A stretch of 64,000 nucleotides of DNA from Micractinium sp. NFX-FRZ (Eukaryota; Chlorophyta; Trebouxiophyceae; Chlorellales; Chlorellaceae), in the NCBI GenBank assembly GCA_029339195.1, contig JAPTJF010000008.1, forward strand, positions 124,001 to 188,000, in the 5' to 3' direction. The notes under the pieces were generated by a model. It did not search any database. It saw only the letters and a program-made list of their open reading frames with translations, and had not been told where the DNA came from. Of this stretch, positions 45,201-56,004 are shown one piece after another. Made by a program: the position numbers and the translations under genes. Every line of letters begins with the position of its first letter. Positions within the stretch are counted from its first letter, which is position 1.

Positions 45201-48200
45201 CCTGCTTGCTGATGCCTGCAGATCAATGCCAAGATCTCCAAGACCACGCACCTCAAGGAGATGAACTTTGAAATCGACAAGCTGAAGCAGATGCTGATTG
45301 CGACGCGCGAGAAGAATGGTGCGCAAGCCTGCTGCAGTTGGTACGGGCTGGGTGGCAGGGTCAATATGCATTGCTGGCTAGCCGGGCATTGCTTGCAGCA
45401 GATGGAATTTCCTGGGGAACCTGCATTTGAAGCGTAGTGACCTTCCCTCCTCTGCTGCCCGCTGGCCTGTCTGTCAGCCCGCCAGCAGCTGATGTGCTTC
45501 CAGCTGGCGGCCTGCCCCGTGCCGTGCAGGCGTCTACGTACCAGTGCAGCAGTACGAGCAGGAGTGCGAGGAGCGGCGGCAGCTGGGTGCCCGTGTGGAG
45601 GAGATGGAGGCGGAGGCAGAGGCGGTAGCGGCGCAGCATGAGCTGGCCAAGCAGGAGTGGCAGGCGGAAATGACGGCGCAGGCGGCAGCGCACGAGAAGC
45701 AGCTGGGCAAGGTGTGCGCTTGGGGGTCGTGTGTCTTTTTGCTCTGACGTGTGTCAACTGCTTTTTGCCGGCCTCAGGGTGCAGGGCAACCTCCACTGGC
45801 AGCCTAACTTTGCTGACACCGCACCGCCTCTGCCAGAGTTGAGCCACGGCTGTCCCGCTGTGCCCACTGATCATCCCCTCCGGGCCTGCCGCTTCTGCTC
45901 CCCGCCACTTTGCAACTGGGCAGGTGCGCAGCGAGCTGGAGGCTACGCAGGAGGAGCTGCGCCAGGCGCAGGTGGCCATCCAAGAGCGCGACTTTGCCAT
46001 CGCCACGCAGCAGCGCTGTGAGGCGGCGCTGGCGGGGCATGCAGGCGCGCTGAACGAGGCGCTGGCAGGCGCCGCTGCTGACGTGGCGCTGCTGTTCCAA
46101 CGCTGGGATGAGAAGAATGAGCTGGAGGACGCCAATGCGGCGCTGGTGCAGGTGCGCTGGTGCTGGCGCTCCCCATGCTGTGCATGCTGTGAGTGCTGCC
46201 GTTGGGGGTTAAGGCACGTGGCCTGGCTGCGGCAGGTGAATCGCAATGGCGGCGGCTGGTGGCTCTGGGGGCCGCACCCATGGCTCACGTAGCCGCTGGG
46301 CCCTGTCTGCTCTTTGCTGCAGGAGCTGCGTGGCGCGGTTGTGGAGCGGCTGAGCACAATCGAGGCAGCTGTGGCGAGCACGGCGGCTGCCCAGGCTGAG
46401 CGGTTTGCGGGCGCGCAGCAGCTGCTGGCGGGCCTGGCTGAGCGCAAGGCAGCCGAGGCGGCGCGCCTGCAGACCGACATGGCAGCGCTGCAGGCGCAGC
46501 TTGACGGCATCGGTGCTGCAGCGGCGGGCGCGGCGGCTGCGCTGGAGCAGGCAGGCGCAGCAGGGCTTGCTGCCGTGGGCGAGCAGCAGGCCGCGTACCT
46601 GGCTGGGGTGCAGGAGGCCGCGGCCTCTGCAGCGGCCAGCCTGGGTGCTGCCTATTCTGCGCTCAGCGACAGCCTTGCAGCAGAACAGCGCCAGCTGGGT
46701 GACCTGCTGGCAGCGCAGGATGCCAAGGGCCAGGCCACGGCAGCTGCCCTGCAGACGGTGGCTGACACCGTGCGCCAGCAGCTGTCCGCTGCGAAGGAGG
46801 CCGCCGGCGCGGCTCGTGCCAGCGTAGTGCAGCGCCTGGGCGCGCAGGCGGGGGCGGTGGAGGCTTTTGAGGCAGCCTTTGTGGCCAAAACGCGGGCAGA
46901 GCAGTCGGCGCTGCTGGACCAGATTGGCGGCATGCTTAGCAGGTGGGTTGTGTTGACAAGGGGCAGAGCAGTGTGTGGGACAGCCAGTGTGTGTAGGCAG
47001 GCAGGCAGGATGCCGGCACGTGCAGCTGCTGCCCTTGTGCCTCAAGGAGCCTGATGCCTTTAGCCCTGCCTGCCTCAAGCCGTTGCCTCCGTTTGGAACC
47101 CACCTGACTGGCATAGTTGCCCTGCCCTGCGGCTCCTCATTGCAGCTTTGTGGCCAAGGCGGAGCAGGAGGTGAAGACCGCGGTGTGTGTGCTGAAGAGC
47201 CAGATCGTGGCAGACCAGGCCAGCCTGGAGGGCTCTCTGACCGCCATGGAGGCCGATGCCGACGGCTCCCTTGCTGAGCTGGCAACCAACGCCGGTGCAG
47301 CCAGCGCGGCACAATGCGCAGCTGCGGCAGCGCTGCAGGAGGGCGGCGCTGCGCTGGGCGCCGCGCTGCAAGCGTCGGTACAGAAGGGCAGCGAGCTGCA
47401 GGCAGCGGTGACGGCATCAGCTGCGCAGGCAGCTTCCAAGCTGGAAGGGCACAGCGCTGAGCTGGCGGCAGCGGTGGCCACCCAGAGTGCTGAGCTGGCG
47501 CAGCTGGCGGCGGGCGAGCGTGAGAAGTGCAGCAGTGCTGTGGGGGCTGCTGGCACCGCCCGGGCAGCCATGCAGGAGGCTGCCGATGCCGGATTTGCTG
47601 CGGACACAGCGGCAGGCAGCTCGCTGGACGAGCTGGTGCAGGCAGGCGGCACCAGCCTGGCTGCCTTTGCCACTGAGCAGGCGGCGGCTGTGACGGGCCT
47701 CTCTGCACTCGTGCAGCACCGGGTGGATGAGCAGTACCGCACCGACACCAACCGGGGTGAGTGGCGCTGTTGTAGCACACCTGGCGGTGGCATGGCAGCT
47801 CGCCTTCCATCTCGAGCTGCCGGGCGGGCAGCTGCGGTGCTGTGCCGCGCTGCGTGCGTGCCTGCTGGCTTGGGTTGGACCTGTGTTCAGCACAGCATTG
47901 CATCCCTGCCTGCCTGCTGACTGCCTGCCCCGCTGCCCTGCCCGCCTGCCCCGGTGCAGGCAAGGTCCCGCAGGAGCGGGAGCGGGAGGTGCCGGCCCCC
48001 AGCGAGATCAATGCGCTGCGCGCGCCGGCGGTGGAGGCCGTGTTTGCTCAGTTCCGCTCGCAGCTGGCAGGAGGTGCGGGGCTTATGAAGTTTGCGGGCT
48101 GCTGATTGGGTTGGCCTGGTTGTGGGCTGGCTGTGCGCCCACACACTGGGATGGGATTAATGCACTGTGGGTGCTGCAGCGGGGCGTCACTTTACATGGC

Positions 48201-48885
48201 TGCCTGCAAAACCTGTTGGAGCGCCGCCATGCCTGTTGGGCTCTCCAGCGCTCTTCTTGCACCAGCCCTGGCACATTCTGCACAACCTGCCGTGGGAACG
48301 GCAGCTCAATCCTGCTAGCCGCTGCTGAACTCTGTCCACCAGCAATGCCTGCAACCGCAGGTGGCGACGATGCGGCAACCGACTCTGGCTCTGGGGAGGA
48401 GGAGGAGATGCCGGAGGCAGCAGAGGCGGAGCAGGAGACGGCAGCAGAGGAGCAGCAGGAAAACGCTGCCGATGCAGGTGCACAGATTTGTGTGGGCTGT
48501 GCATGCAGAGCAGATGCTGGGCACACCACAGCCGTTGCAGGCGTCACAGGGAGGCGAGGGGGACTGGCCGCCACCCTGCCATGCAGCACGCCTGCTCTGC
48601 TGTGCTGCCGCCTGAACCTGTGCTTCCGATGCCCTCCACCCTTGTGCAGCCAACGCGGCGGCAGCGCCCCGGGTGCCTGCGCTCTCCCTGGACACGTCTG
48701 CCCTGCCGCAGCCTTCCAAGGCGCAGCGCGTGCCCAGCCCCTCTGCTCTGGGCAAGCGCACGCGTGCGGCAGCAGCCGACGGCGAGCAGCCCGTGTCGGG
48801 CCGCGGCTCGCCCAGCAAGCTGCGGGGCGCGTTCCAGCGGAACCAGCGGCAGACGCGCAGCACAGCTAGCGGCGGCGGGCAGTAA
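42294..48885 (+). CDS. Kinesin-5 (BimC/Eg5 family) motor protein
   Basis: Kinesin-5 is a plus-end motor that forms bipolar tetramers and slides spindle microtubules apart. Seventeen exons (42294-42406, 42535-42673, 42817-42916, 43148-43264, 43499-43593, 43812-43971, 44223-44331, 44554-44638, 44838-45023, 45222-45318, 45530-45711, 45924-46151, 46323-46942, 47146-47756, 47960-48073, 48361-48477 and 48650-48885) sum to 1102 aa in frame. The motor is N-terminal: P-loop GQTGTGKT at 119-126, switch [10 protein letters not shown] at 233-241 and switch II DLAGSE at 269-274. The kinesin-5 diagnostic neck region follows ([18 protein letters not shown], then REKNGVYVP). The stalk is very Ala-rich coiled coil. 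The tail has an acidic segment and a basic, Ser/Arg-rich end with [11 protein letters not shown]. The intron after exon 2 starts with GC, not GT. Confidence 0.95.
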
Positions 48886-49305
48886 GGCCGAGCAGCAGGC
48901 ACGGGCACCATGACCGTACACATCTCCCAAGCCGGACGTCTGGGGTGGCACTGTGCCAGCATACTATGCTAGAATGCAGTGCCTGGGTGTGAGCAGCGCT
49001 GCAAGACATGTGCACCGCCTGGAGGGTGCCAGGGCGGCGGCAGCAGCCAGACTTGACTGACTGGGGCAGCAGAGCCCCATGTGATGCGCTTGTGCACTCC
49101 TCGGCAGGCTGTACCTACACTGAAACTGCCAGTGAACCTCCCATTCTCTGCCACCATTCTCTGTGCCACTCGTCAGTTGTGTGCCGAGGCGCTATGATAA
49201 ACTTACATCCCGCTCAGAAAACACGGGCCAGCTGCAGAAACGAAATGCCGACAGGGCCAAGCAAAGCGGTGACCGCTTCCACTTGTGCTTGGCACCGAGA
49301 GGAGC
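48886..49305. other. Convergent 3' UTR interval, kinesin-5 / bL31c
   Basis: No coding exon seen. TTACA at 49203-49207 is TGTAA on the - strand, about 100 bp past the bL31c stop, and is its likely polyadenylation signal. I found no TGTAA for the kinesin transcript here. Confidence 0.5.
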
Positions 49306-50349
49306 TCACTTGTTCTTGAGCGCATCCGCCGCCGCCCGCTGGCTGCTGATGGTCTCAATGGTGGCCAGGCTGTCCAGGCCCGCAAAGCGCCGCTTGAAGC
49401 TGCAGGCAGGGGCAGGCAGGTGGTGGGGGCAGGCATTCAGGGGCCAAGGCCGCAGGTCGGTGGCCCACAGGACTTGGCCCCAAGGCAGCGAGCGCCGCAG
49501 CCTGTGCAGGGCAGCACATGCATGTGGAAAGATGCCATGCCAGGCAGGAAGGAGTCGGCCAGCTTGGCAGCACACTCACCGGTTGACGCGGCCCTCATCG
49601 GTCACAACGGTGCTGGTGGCACCCTGGAAGAAGGGGTGGTTGCCGCTCCAGATATCCACTGCATGGCACAGCCAGCACAAAAGCATGCGTTGAAGTTTGA
49701 TGGCATGGGGGCGGCTGCAGGCGGCACGCAGGCGGCACGAAAACGCCTCGGCTGGGCTGCACAGCAGATGCATGCTCAGTTCTGTTGCCGCTCCTGCATG
49801 TTCATGTCCCTGCCCTGCTAATGCAGCAGGGCAACGCAGCCGCAGCAATCGTGGGTGCTGCCACAACCGGCGCCACGCCGCACGCACCGGTGTAGCTGCC
49901 CTGGGTGCCGCTGGTGGTCAGCACCTCCTCGCCGTTGCACATGACCTTGGCCTCGTTGTGCCACTCGGGGTGGAGGCCCTTCTTGGCCATGGCCACCACC
50001 TGAAGCAATCAGATAGGTAGCAGCACGCATGAGTAAGGCAGTGCAGCACGGCGGCAACGGCAGCGGCGGAGTGCGCGAGGGAGGCTGGCCGTGAGGCGCC
50101 CGAGCCTTGCCAGAGGCTGCGCCACGCCGACGCCAGCCGCTCGCGTACATTTGATGTATACCCTGCTCCAGTCGCAATGCAACGGGAGCAGCCGGCAAAG
50201 AGAGCGCCCCGCGACAATGCAGGCGGGGTGGCGCTTTGGGCCACCACGCCACCCCGCACCTGGCGTTGGCTGCTGGCAGGACGCTGCACGCTGCACTGCT
50301 TGCTGCTAGTGAACGCCGGAGCGGCGCGCACGCTGAAAGCGGCCTGCAT
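49306..50349 (-). CDS. RPL31: Plastid ribosomal protein bL31c
   Basis: A nucleus-encoded protein of the large subunit of the chloroplast ribosome. Four exons, 50260-50349, 49888-49999, 49580-49658 and 49306-49399, give 124 aa in frame. Exon 1 encodes a 30-residue transit peptide rich in Ser/Arg/Gln without acidic residues, and VVAMA at the start of exon 2 fits a processing site. The mature part matches bL31 throughout: [21 protein letters not shown], the TTSGT strand, [13 protein letters not shown] and FKRRFAG. Only one Cys is left in the region that binds zinc in C+ L31, as in other plastid C- forms. The C-terminal tail ([14 protein letters not shown]) extends a little beyond bacterial L31. 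Confidence 0.95.
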
Positions 50350-50633
50350 GTTTGCCAGCTCCTGCTTCCTCCGTGCGGGCCCTTGCTGGCGACTAATGGG
50401 AGCTGCACAAGCGGCGTGACGGCGACAGGGGGGCCAATGCGCCGCTGGGGCCGCACCATCATCAGGTTGCCGTGCTTTCTTCAGCGCATTTTTTCACTCC
50501 AGGCGCCAAACGACCTGTCTGCACGTCTGCGGTGTCTTTCGCGCCGTTATTCTGGCTTCCTGGTCTCGTATCTACACCGTCAAGGGCATCCGAAGCCCAA
50601 ATGGCGCTGTGAGCGGAGGCTGGCTGAACAGCT
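50350..50633. promoter_or_regulatory. Short divergent promoter, bL31c / G-patch protein
   Basis: 284 bp between two outward-facing ATGs, the tightest head-to-head pair in the window. A bidirectional promoter is likely. The G-patch proximal half is locally A/T-richer (around 50465-50560). Confidence 0.55.
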
Positions 50634-53600
50634 ATGCAACACAACGTTCAGGACCCTCGTCTGGCCGCTGGCCGCGGCGAAGAATATAGAATCGAAGCTA
50701 TTAGGCAGCGTGAAGCGGAGGAGCTCGAGCTGCAGCGCTTAGACGACGGCGACTTTCGGTGCGCGGGCGGGCGGGCGGGCGGCAGCGGGCGTGTGGCGGG
50801 CCGGCCACGTGCAGCTGCTTTCGTAAAGCAGTATCTGCATGCCTGCCAGAGCGCAGCTACTTGTCGAATGAAAAATGCAAGTCTTTCCGCCTGCCGGCCT
50901 GCTGCATGGCGGTGCACCCAGCTGCCGCCCACCGCCTGCGGCCCACCGCCTGCGGCCACTCTTGTCCGCCTTCCACACAGGCTGCCTGCATACGGGTCCA
51001 CTTCAAAAATGTAGCCCTGGATGAGATGAAAGGTGCCTGCTTTGCACCAGCCCGCATCAAACTCTTCCTATTCCCCCGCCCGCCCCCACCCCACGTGCAG
51101 GCTGCCCCTCCAGCGGTTCATCGAGGAGAATGTGGACCTGGATGAAACTGAGTGCGCCAGCATCGACACAGCCATCCCCCCCAGCAACGTGGGCTACCAG
51201 CTGCTGCAGAAGCTGGGGTGGCGCCCTGGCGGCGGGCTGGGCCGCGAGCAGCAGGGTGAGTGCCTTGTCGCTCCCCATGTGCAGCCAGAGTGTGGTGCGC
51301 GTGCGCAAAGCAGGCAGGCCAGGGTGCGGGCAGCAGGGTGGGTGTGCCTGTGGTGGGGCGAGCAGGCAGGCAATGTCCAGCCCCGAAGGATAGCAGAGGC
51401 CGTGCTGCCTGGAGGCGGCTGCCTGCCGGGAGGCAGTTCTGCCACAGCCGCTCTTTCCATCCCGCCTGCTTCTGCCGGCAAGCCTGCCAGGCTGCCCCCC
51501 ACCCTGCCCTGCCCCCAGCGGCAGTGCACTGCCGGCTGCCATGAGCCCAAGAACGCTGAAAGGTTGCAGAATATGTGTGCATCTTCTGTTGATTTGATGT
51601 GTGATGTGTTCCACCTGCTGTGCCACTCCTGCAGGCATCTGCGAGCCTGTGAGGCTGGATGCAAATGACACTGGCACACGCATCGGCGTGGGGCGCGCGC
51701 AGGTAGGGCCGGGCGGGGCTGGGGGCGGCCATGCAGGCGGGGCGTGGGCGTGGTCCCAGGGACATGTGGAATGGCATGATGCCGCCCCACGCGATCACAT
51801 CACTCCCACCTGCCTTTGTGCTTTCCCTGCCGCCCCTGCCTTATTCACTCCTTCCCCCACGCTCACGCCTCGGCTGAAGCAATGCACTGCGACAGACAAC
51901 GTGTAGAGGCAGGCGCTGGAGGTGGAAATGTATGCTCACCTCCCTGCCCCGCTTGCCTCTTCCACTTCCCCACCTGCCAGGTGGAGAGGCAGTACACGGC
52001 AGCAAAGGCATTGGAGCGCGCCCTGAGTTCCGAGGCGTGCCAGTATGTCGACCCACTAGGAAGTGGCCCCACCTCCTCCTCACCGCCGTACCGCGCACTG
52101 CTTCCCCGTGCCCGCCCGCCTCCCGCAGGTGGAGAGGCAGTACACGGCGGCGGAAAACGTGGAGCGGCGGGCGCTAGAGGTGGAGATCCAAGCAGACGAA
52201 GACGAGGAGCGCAAGCGGAAGCGGGAGGTCAGCACCGCCAGCTTGAGCAGGCCAGACGGCAGCAGTGCCAGGGGCAGCAGCAGCAGCGGCAGCTGGGGCT
52301 GCAATGACCTCAGCCGCGGCGGCGGCAGCAGCCGCACCGCCGCCGCGCGTGCAGCGTGACGCGTCGTCCGGTCGGCTGCTTGCCACCCAGGCAGCAGCGG
52401 CCGCAGCTACTGCACGCTCCCCAGGGCCCATGCTCTTGGGGCTAGGAGCACGGCCGGCCTCGCCCAGCTGGCAGGCAGCCCTGGCCCGCCCAGGCCCCCT
52501 CCCGGTCCCCCGCCGCCGGCCCCTGTCTACCGTTCCGCCGCCCCTGTGCCGCTTCCTGGCTGCAGTTGGAGGCTGAGCGGCAGCAGAAGATACGGGAGGA
52601 AGTCAAGCACGAGCTGCGCGTGTTCTACTGCGAGGTGTGCGCATGCTTTCGTGCGAGGTGTGGGGCACGCATGTGTGTGCTTGGTCGGTAAAGATGTTTG
52701 TGGGTGGGGGGGCCGGAGGAGGGCGCATGGCTGGTGGGGCACGAGGCAAGGCTGCCCCTGTTTTGCTGCAAGGTGGGGCGCAAAGACGGGGGCCTGGGGT
52801 GCCTCTCTCAAGTGTGCCGCTTGTGCCTCTTGTTCCAGGACCGGAACGGGAGTGTTGGCGGTGCATGTGCACAGCGGGAAGTGTTTAATTTGGTTCCTCA
52901 TTCTGATTCGTCTATTGGTCCTCTTGTTTTCTTTCTGATGCTGGTGACTCGTCCTTCCCCCGTGACAGGTGTGCCGCAAGCAGTACCAGTTTGCCCACGA
53001 AATGGAGGAGCACCTGTCCTCCTACGACCACCACCACCGCAAGCGGCTGGCAGAGACGCGCGCCATGCTCAGCGAGCGCAGGTGGGGCCCCTGGTGCACA
53101 ACGGGCGGAGCTTGGTTTGGTGAGTTTGTGGGGCAGGGGTGGGGGCGGATTATTATGGCACACCGCAGCAGCAAGGGCAGGGCGGGGCGGGCGGAGAGTA
53201 CGTTGCCAGTTTTGCGGGTCCGGGGCGGGGAAGGGGAGTGCAGTGCAGCAGCGAGCGCAGGCGGGGCCCTCATGGGGACCAGCCGTCCGTAGGTTGCGCC
53301 AGCTGGCATGATGTGCGTGGCATACGTGCCCCGGGCGGGTCTGGCAAAGACCCGCTGCCGACTGCTTGCTGCCGACTGCTTGCAACCATGTCACCTGGCC
53401 CTGCTCTGCGCAGCCAGCCGCAGGACTGCAGCAAGCGCACATGGTCACGTGCTTGGAGCCCACATCAACTGTTGCCACATCAACAAACGTTTTTGTGTTG
53501 TGTGCAGCCGCAAGGACCGCAGCAAGAAGGAGAAGAAGGCGGCAGAGAGGGAGGCTGCACGCATGGCAGCGCAGTGAGCGGGGTGCTGCGTATGCTGCAT

Positions 53601-54834
53601 TCCTTCCTCAAGGCTGTTGTGGGTTGAGCAGCTGTGGTGCTGCCCTGCTGCCGCAGCAGACAGCTGCCGTGGCTGCTGGCGGCAGATGCCATCGAAGGGC
53701 AGGGGACGGCAGTGCCGGGGTTGGTGGCAGGGGTTCAGGAGCACGCCAGCTGGCGCCGCACACCGCCGCCAGCTCACGCCCCCTTCAGCATGTGATGCCC
53801 CCTTTAGCATCATCCATATTCCCTGGCCGTCCATCCGCGCTCTCTGCAGGGTTCGAGCCGCCCAAGCGGCAGCCGGGATTGTGGACCTGCCGCCGCCGCC
53901 GCCGCCGCCGCCCGGGGGGGCTGATGGGGAGGCACCACCACCGCCGCCTGCAGAGGATGCAGAGGGGGCGCCACCCCTGCCCGAGGGGGCGCCCCCCTTG
54001 CCCCCAGCAGAGGAGGGTGAGGCTGACATGGGAGAGGGCAACGGCGGAGGCGGCTGGCAGGCAGATGCTGACAGCAGCGGCGGCGGTGGCTGGCAGAGCG
54101 CAGACACAGGCGGCGGCTGGCAGGGCGCTGACGACCAAGCGGCGGGCGGAGGCGGAGGCGGTGGGTGGCAGGCAGCGGGCGGCAGCGAGGATAAGCGCGG
54201 CGGGTGGGGCGGCGGTGTGCAGCAGCCCGATGCCCAGCAGCAGCAGCAGGAGCAGCAGCAGCAGCAGCGAGGGCCTGCCAAGTCGCTGTTTGTGTCGGGT
54301 GGCTGGCAGGCGGGGACAATGAGCGGTGAGGCGCAGCCGCTGCCGCCGGCCCCTGTGCAGCAGCAGCAGCAGCAGTGGGCAGCAGCGTCACCGCCAGGAG
54401 CGGGGGTACCCGCGCCTGCAGCAGCAGCAGCAGCAGCTTACGACCCGTTTGCACCAGAAGCAGCAGCAGACCAGCCAGCGGCAGCAGGGGAGGCCGGTGG
54501 CGCGCCCCTCCCCCCGCCACTGCCGCCGCCCCTCCCAGACGCAGCAGCGGCGGCGGCGGCGGCAGCATTGCCACGACCGCCCCCGGCCGCCGCACCCTTT
54601 CTGCCTCCACCACCGCTGCCGCCGCCGCCCCCGCCAGCAGCAGCAGCAGCGCCACCACCACCACCAGCACGCCCGACGGGCGGTGTGTCAATTAGCCTGG
54701 GGGGCGGCGCTGCGGCCAAGAAGCCTTTGCTGGGCGGCTTCTCTCTGGGGGCCGCCAAGAAGGGCAAGCCGGCGGCAGCGGCAAAGCGGCCAGCTGTGTT
54801 TGGGAGCGACAGCGAGGATGAGGAAGGGGGCTGA
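50634..54834 (+). CDS. G-patch and C2H2 zinc-finger protein (GPATCH8/ZNF804-like)
   Basis: A nuclear protein; G-patches bind and activate DEAH-box helicases, so a role in splicing is likely. Eight exons, 50634-50758, 51101-51255, 51635-51702, 52129-52227, 52566-52634, 52969-53081, 53508-53573 and 53850-54834, give 559 aa in frame. The N-terminal helix YRIEAIRQREAEELELQRL is followed by the G-patch (about 67-110: GYQLLQKLGWRPGGGLGREQQG, then the GTRIGVG end). A charged helix with TAAENVERRALEVEI leads to one C2H2 finger, FYCEVCRKQYQFAHEMEEHLSSYDHH, spaced C-x2-C-x12-H-x5-H. A Lys-rich stretch follows. The last 328 residues come from one exon and are Pro/Ala/Gly/Gln-rich with repeated GGGW-Q motifs, ending in an acidic DSEDEE. 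Plant G-patch/zinc-finger orthologues share the order of these blocks. Confidence 0.93.
51980..52040 (+). repeat. Decayed copy of exon 4 start inside intron 3 of the G-patch gene
   Basis: Exon 4 starts at 52129 with gtggagaggcagtacacgg. The same word opens at 51980, also directly after a pyrimidine-rich stretch ending in CAG, and decays over about 60 bp. The spacing is about 149 bp. Confidence 0.9.
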
Positions 54835-54944
54835 AGGGTGCCCGCTGCCCTGCTCTGCTGTGCCTGCCCAGCTTGCGTTGGAAAGCACTGTGCAAGGCCT
54901 CCCCTTGTCGTGGGCGCCTCATCGCATCCCGTTGCGACCCTTCC

Positions 54945-54949
54945 TGTAA
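54945..54949 (+). terminator. TGTAA polyadenylation signal of the G-patch gene
   Basis: TGTAA lies 111 bp past the stop codon, the expected distance for a green-algal transcript. Confidence 0.6.
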
Positions 54950-56004
54950 GGCACCGCTGCATCTCCTTGCTGGGAAGGCCTGAAAGGCAGCGAGCACTCG
55001 AGTTGCACACCAACCGACGGCCTGTGGGCCACCCGCCTGCAGTGGCAACACACCGGCAGCGGCTCACGTCTCTGCTGACCGCCCCCTTCTGAGATAGCCC
55101 TGGCCCCTATAACCTTGTTTGACTTGCAGAATGACTTGCAGAACAGTGCGGTTTGAGGCTGAAACCTGAAGTCGGTGCCATGTTGCATTCCTGCTTGTGC
55201 CGCCACCTCCCTACAATCAGCCCGGCGGCTTCCACTTGGTCCGCTTGTGCTCTATCTCTCGCCGAGCGCCCGAGCGTCACGCTATAATTTGTCTGCATCA
55301 GGCACGCGCGGCGCTCATGGCGCACAGTTTAAACTCTAGTGAGTCGTCTCTCGGGGAGTGAACACAGGAGGCTGTCTGGCGGCAGGCTGGCATGCCAGCA
55401 CACCGGCCTCAGAACCTGTCCGTGCCCCACAGTTCCCACTGGATTCTCCAGTGGAGACCTACCTGCTTGCACACTGGGACTCTGGTGCAGGAAGACGTGT
55501 GTACAGGTAAGGTTGCGGTGGTGCACTGCCCGCTGTGCCGGGTCCTTGCATCCTAGGCGGCAGGTGGGGCGGGGACGATGCGGCTGCATCCTGGGACGGA
55601 ATTGCATGTTGGGAAGCTTTGGGTGTGGGTGGGCACAGAGCACAAGTTGCACGCAGTGGAACCGCAGCTCAATAGCCGAGCGGCATTCTATCCTGGAAAG
55701 TGGCGGCAGCGCTGCCAGGAGGGCAGCGTGCGGCACTGCTGGCAGGCGTGCAGCGCTTCGCTGCGTGACACACATTGCAGAGAGGGAGCAACTGCAGAGA
55801 GGGGAGGGTGTGAGGGACAGTGCATAGTGGAGGTCCCTCCCCTTCTTCTGCAGACAAGGTCCCTCTGCCCACTCCACGGGTTTGCGCCACTGCCACCTCA
55901 GCGGGGAGGTGCCCTGCTGGGCAAAACGTGGTGTCGGACGCCTCTCGGTGCGCACTCTCCCCTCACTGCTGCCATCCCGACATGTCCTGAAGTCCCCTCG
56001 CGGA
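54950..56004. other. Intergenic and SDP1-like gene promoter/5' UTR
   Basis: Just over 1 kb between two + strand genes. Open frames exist (for example 55339-55827) but carry no conserved block. An upstream non-coding exon or an extended N-terminus of the lipase cannot be excluded, because the frame of its exon 1 stays open upstream of the chosen ATG. Confidence 0.4.

Noticed and set aside
46209..48011. 600-codon open frame on the - strand
   Set aside because: It is the antisense shadow of the GC-rich, Ala-rich coiled-coil exons of kinesin-5, with no conserved block.
53617..53849. In-frame upstream extension of the last G-patch exon
   Set aside because: It reads through the intron; conserved spacing and phase support splicing to the acceptor at 53849.
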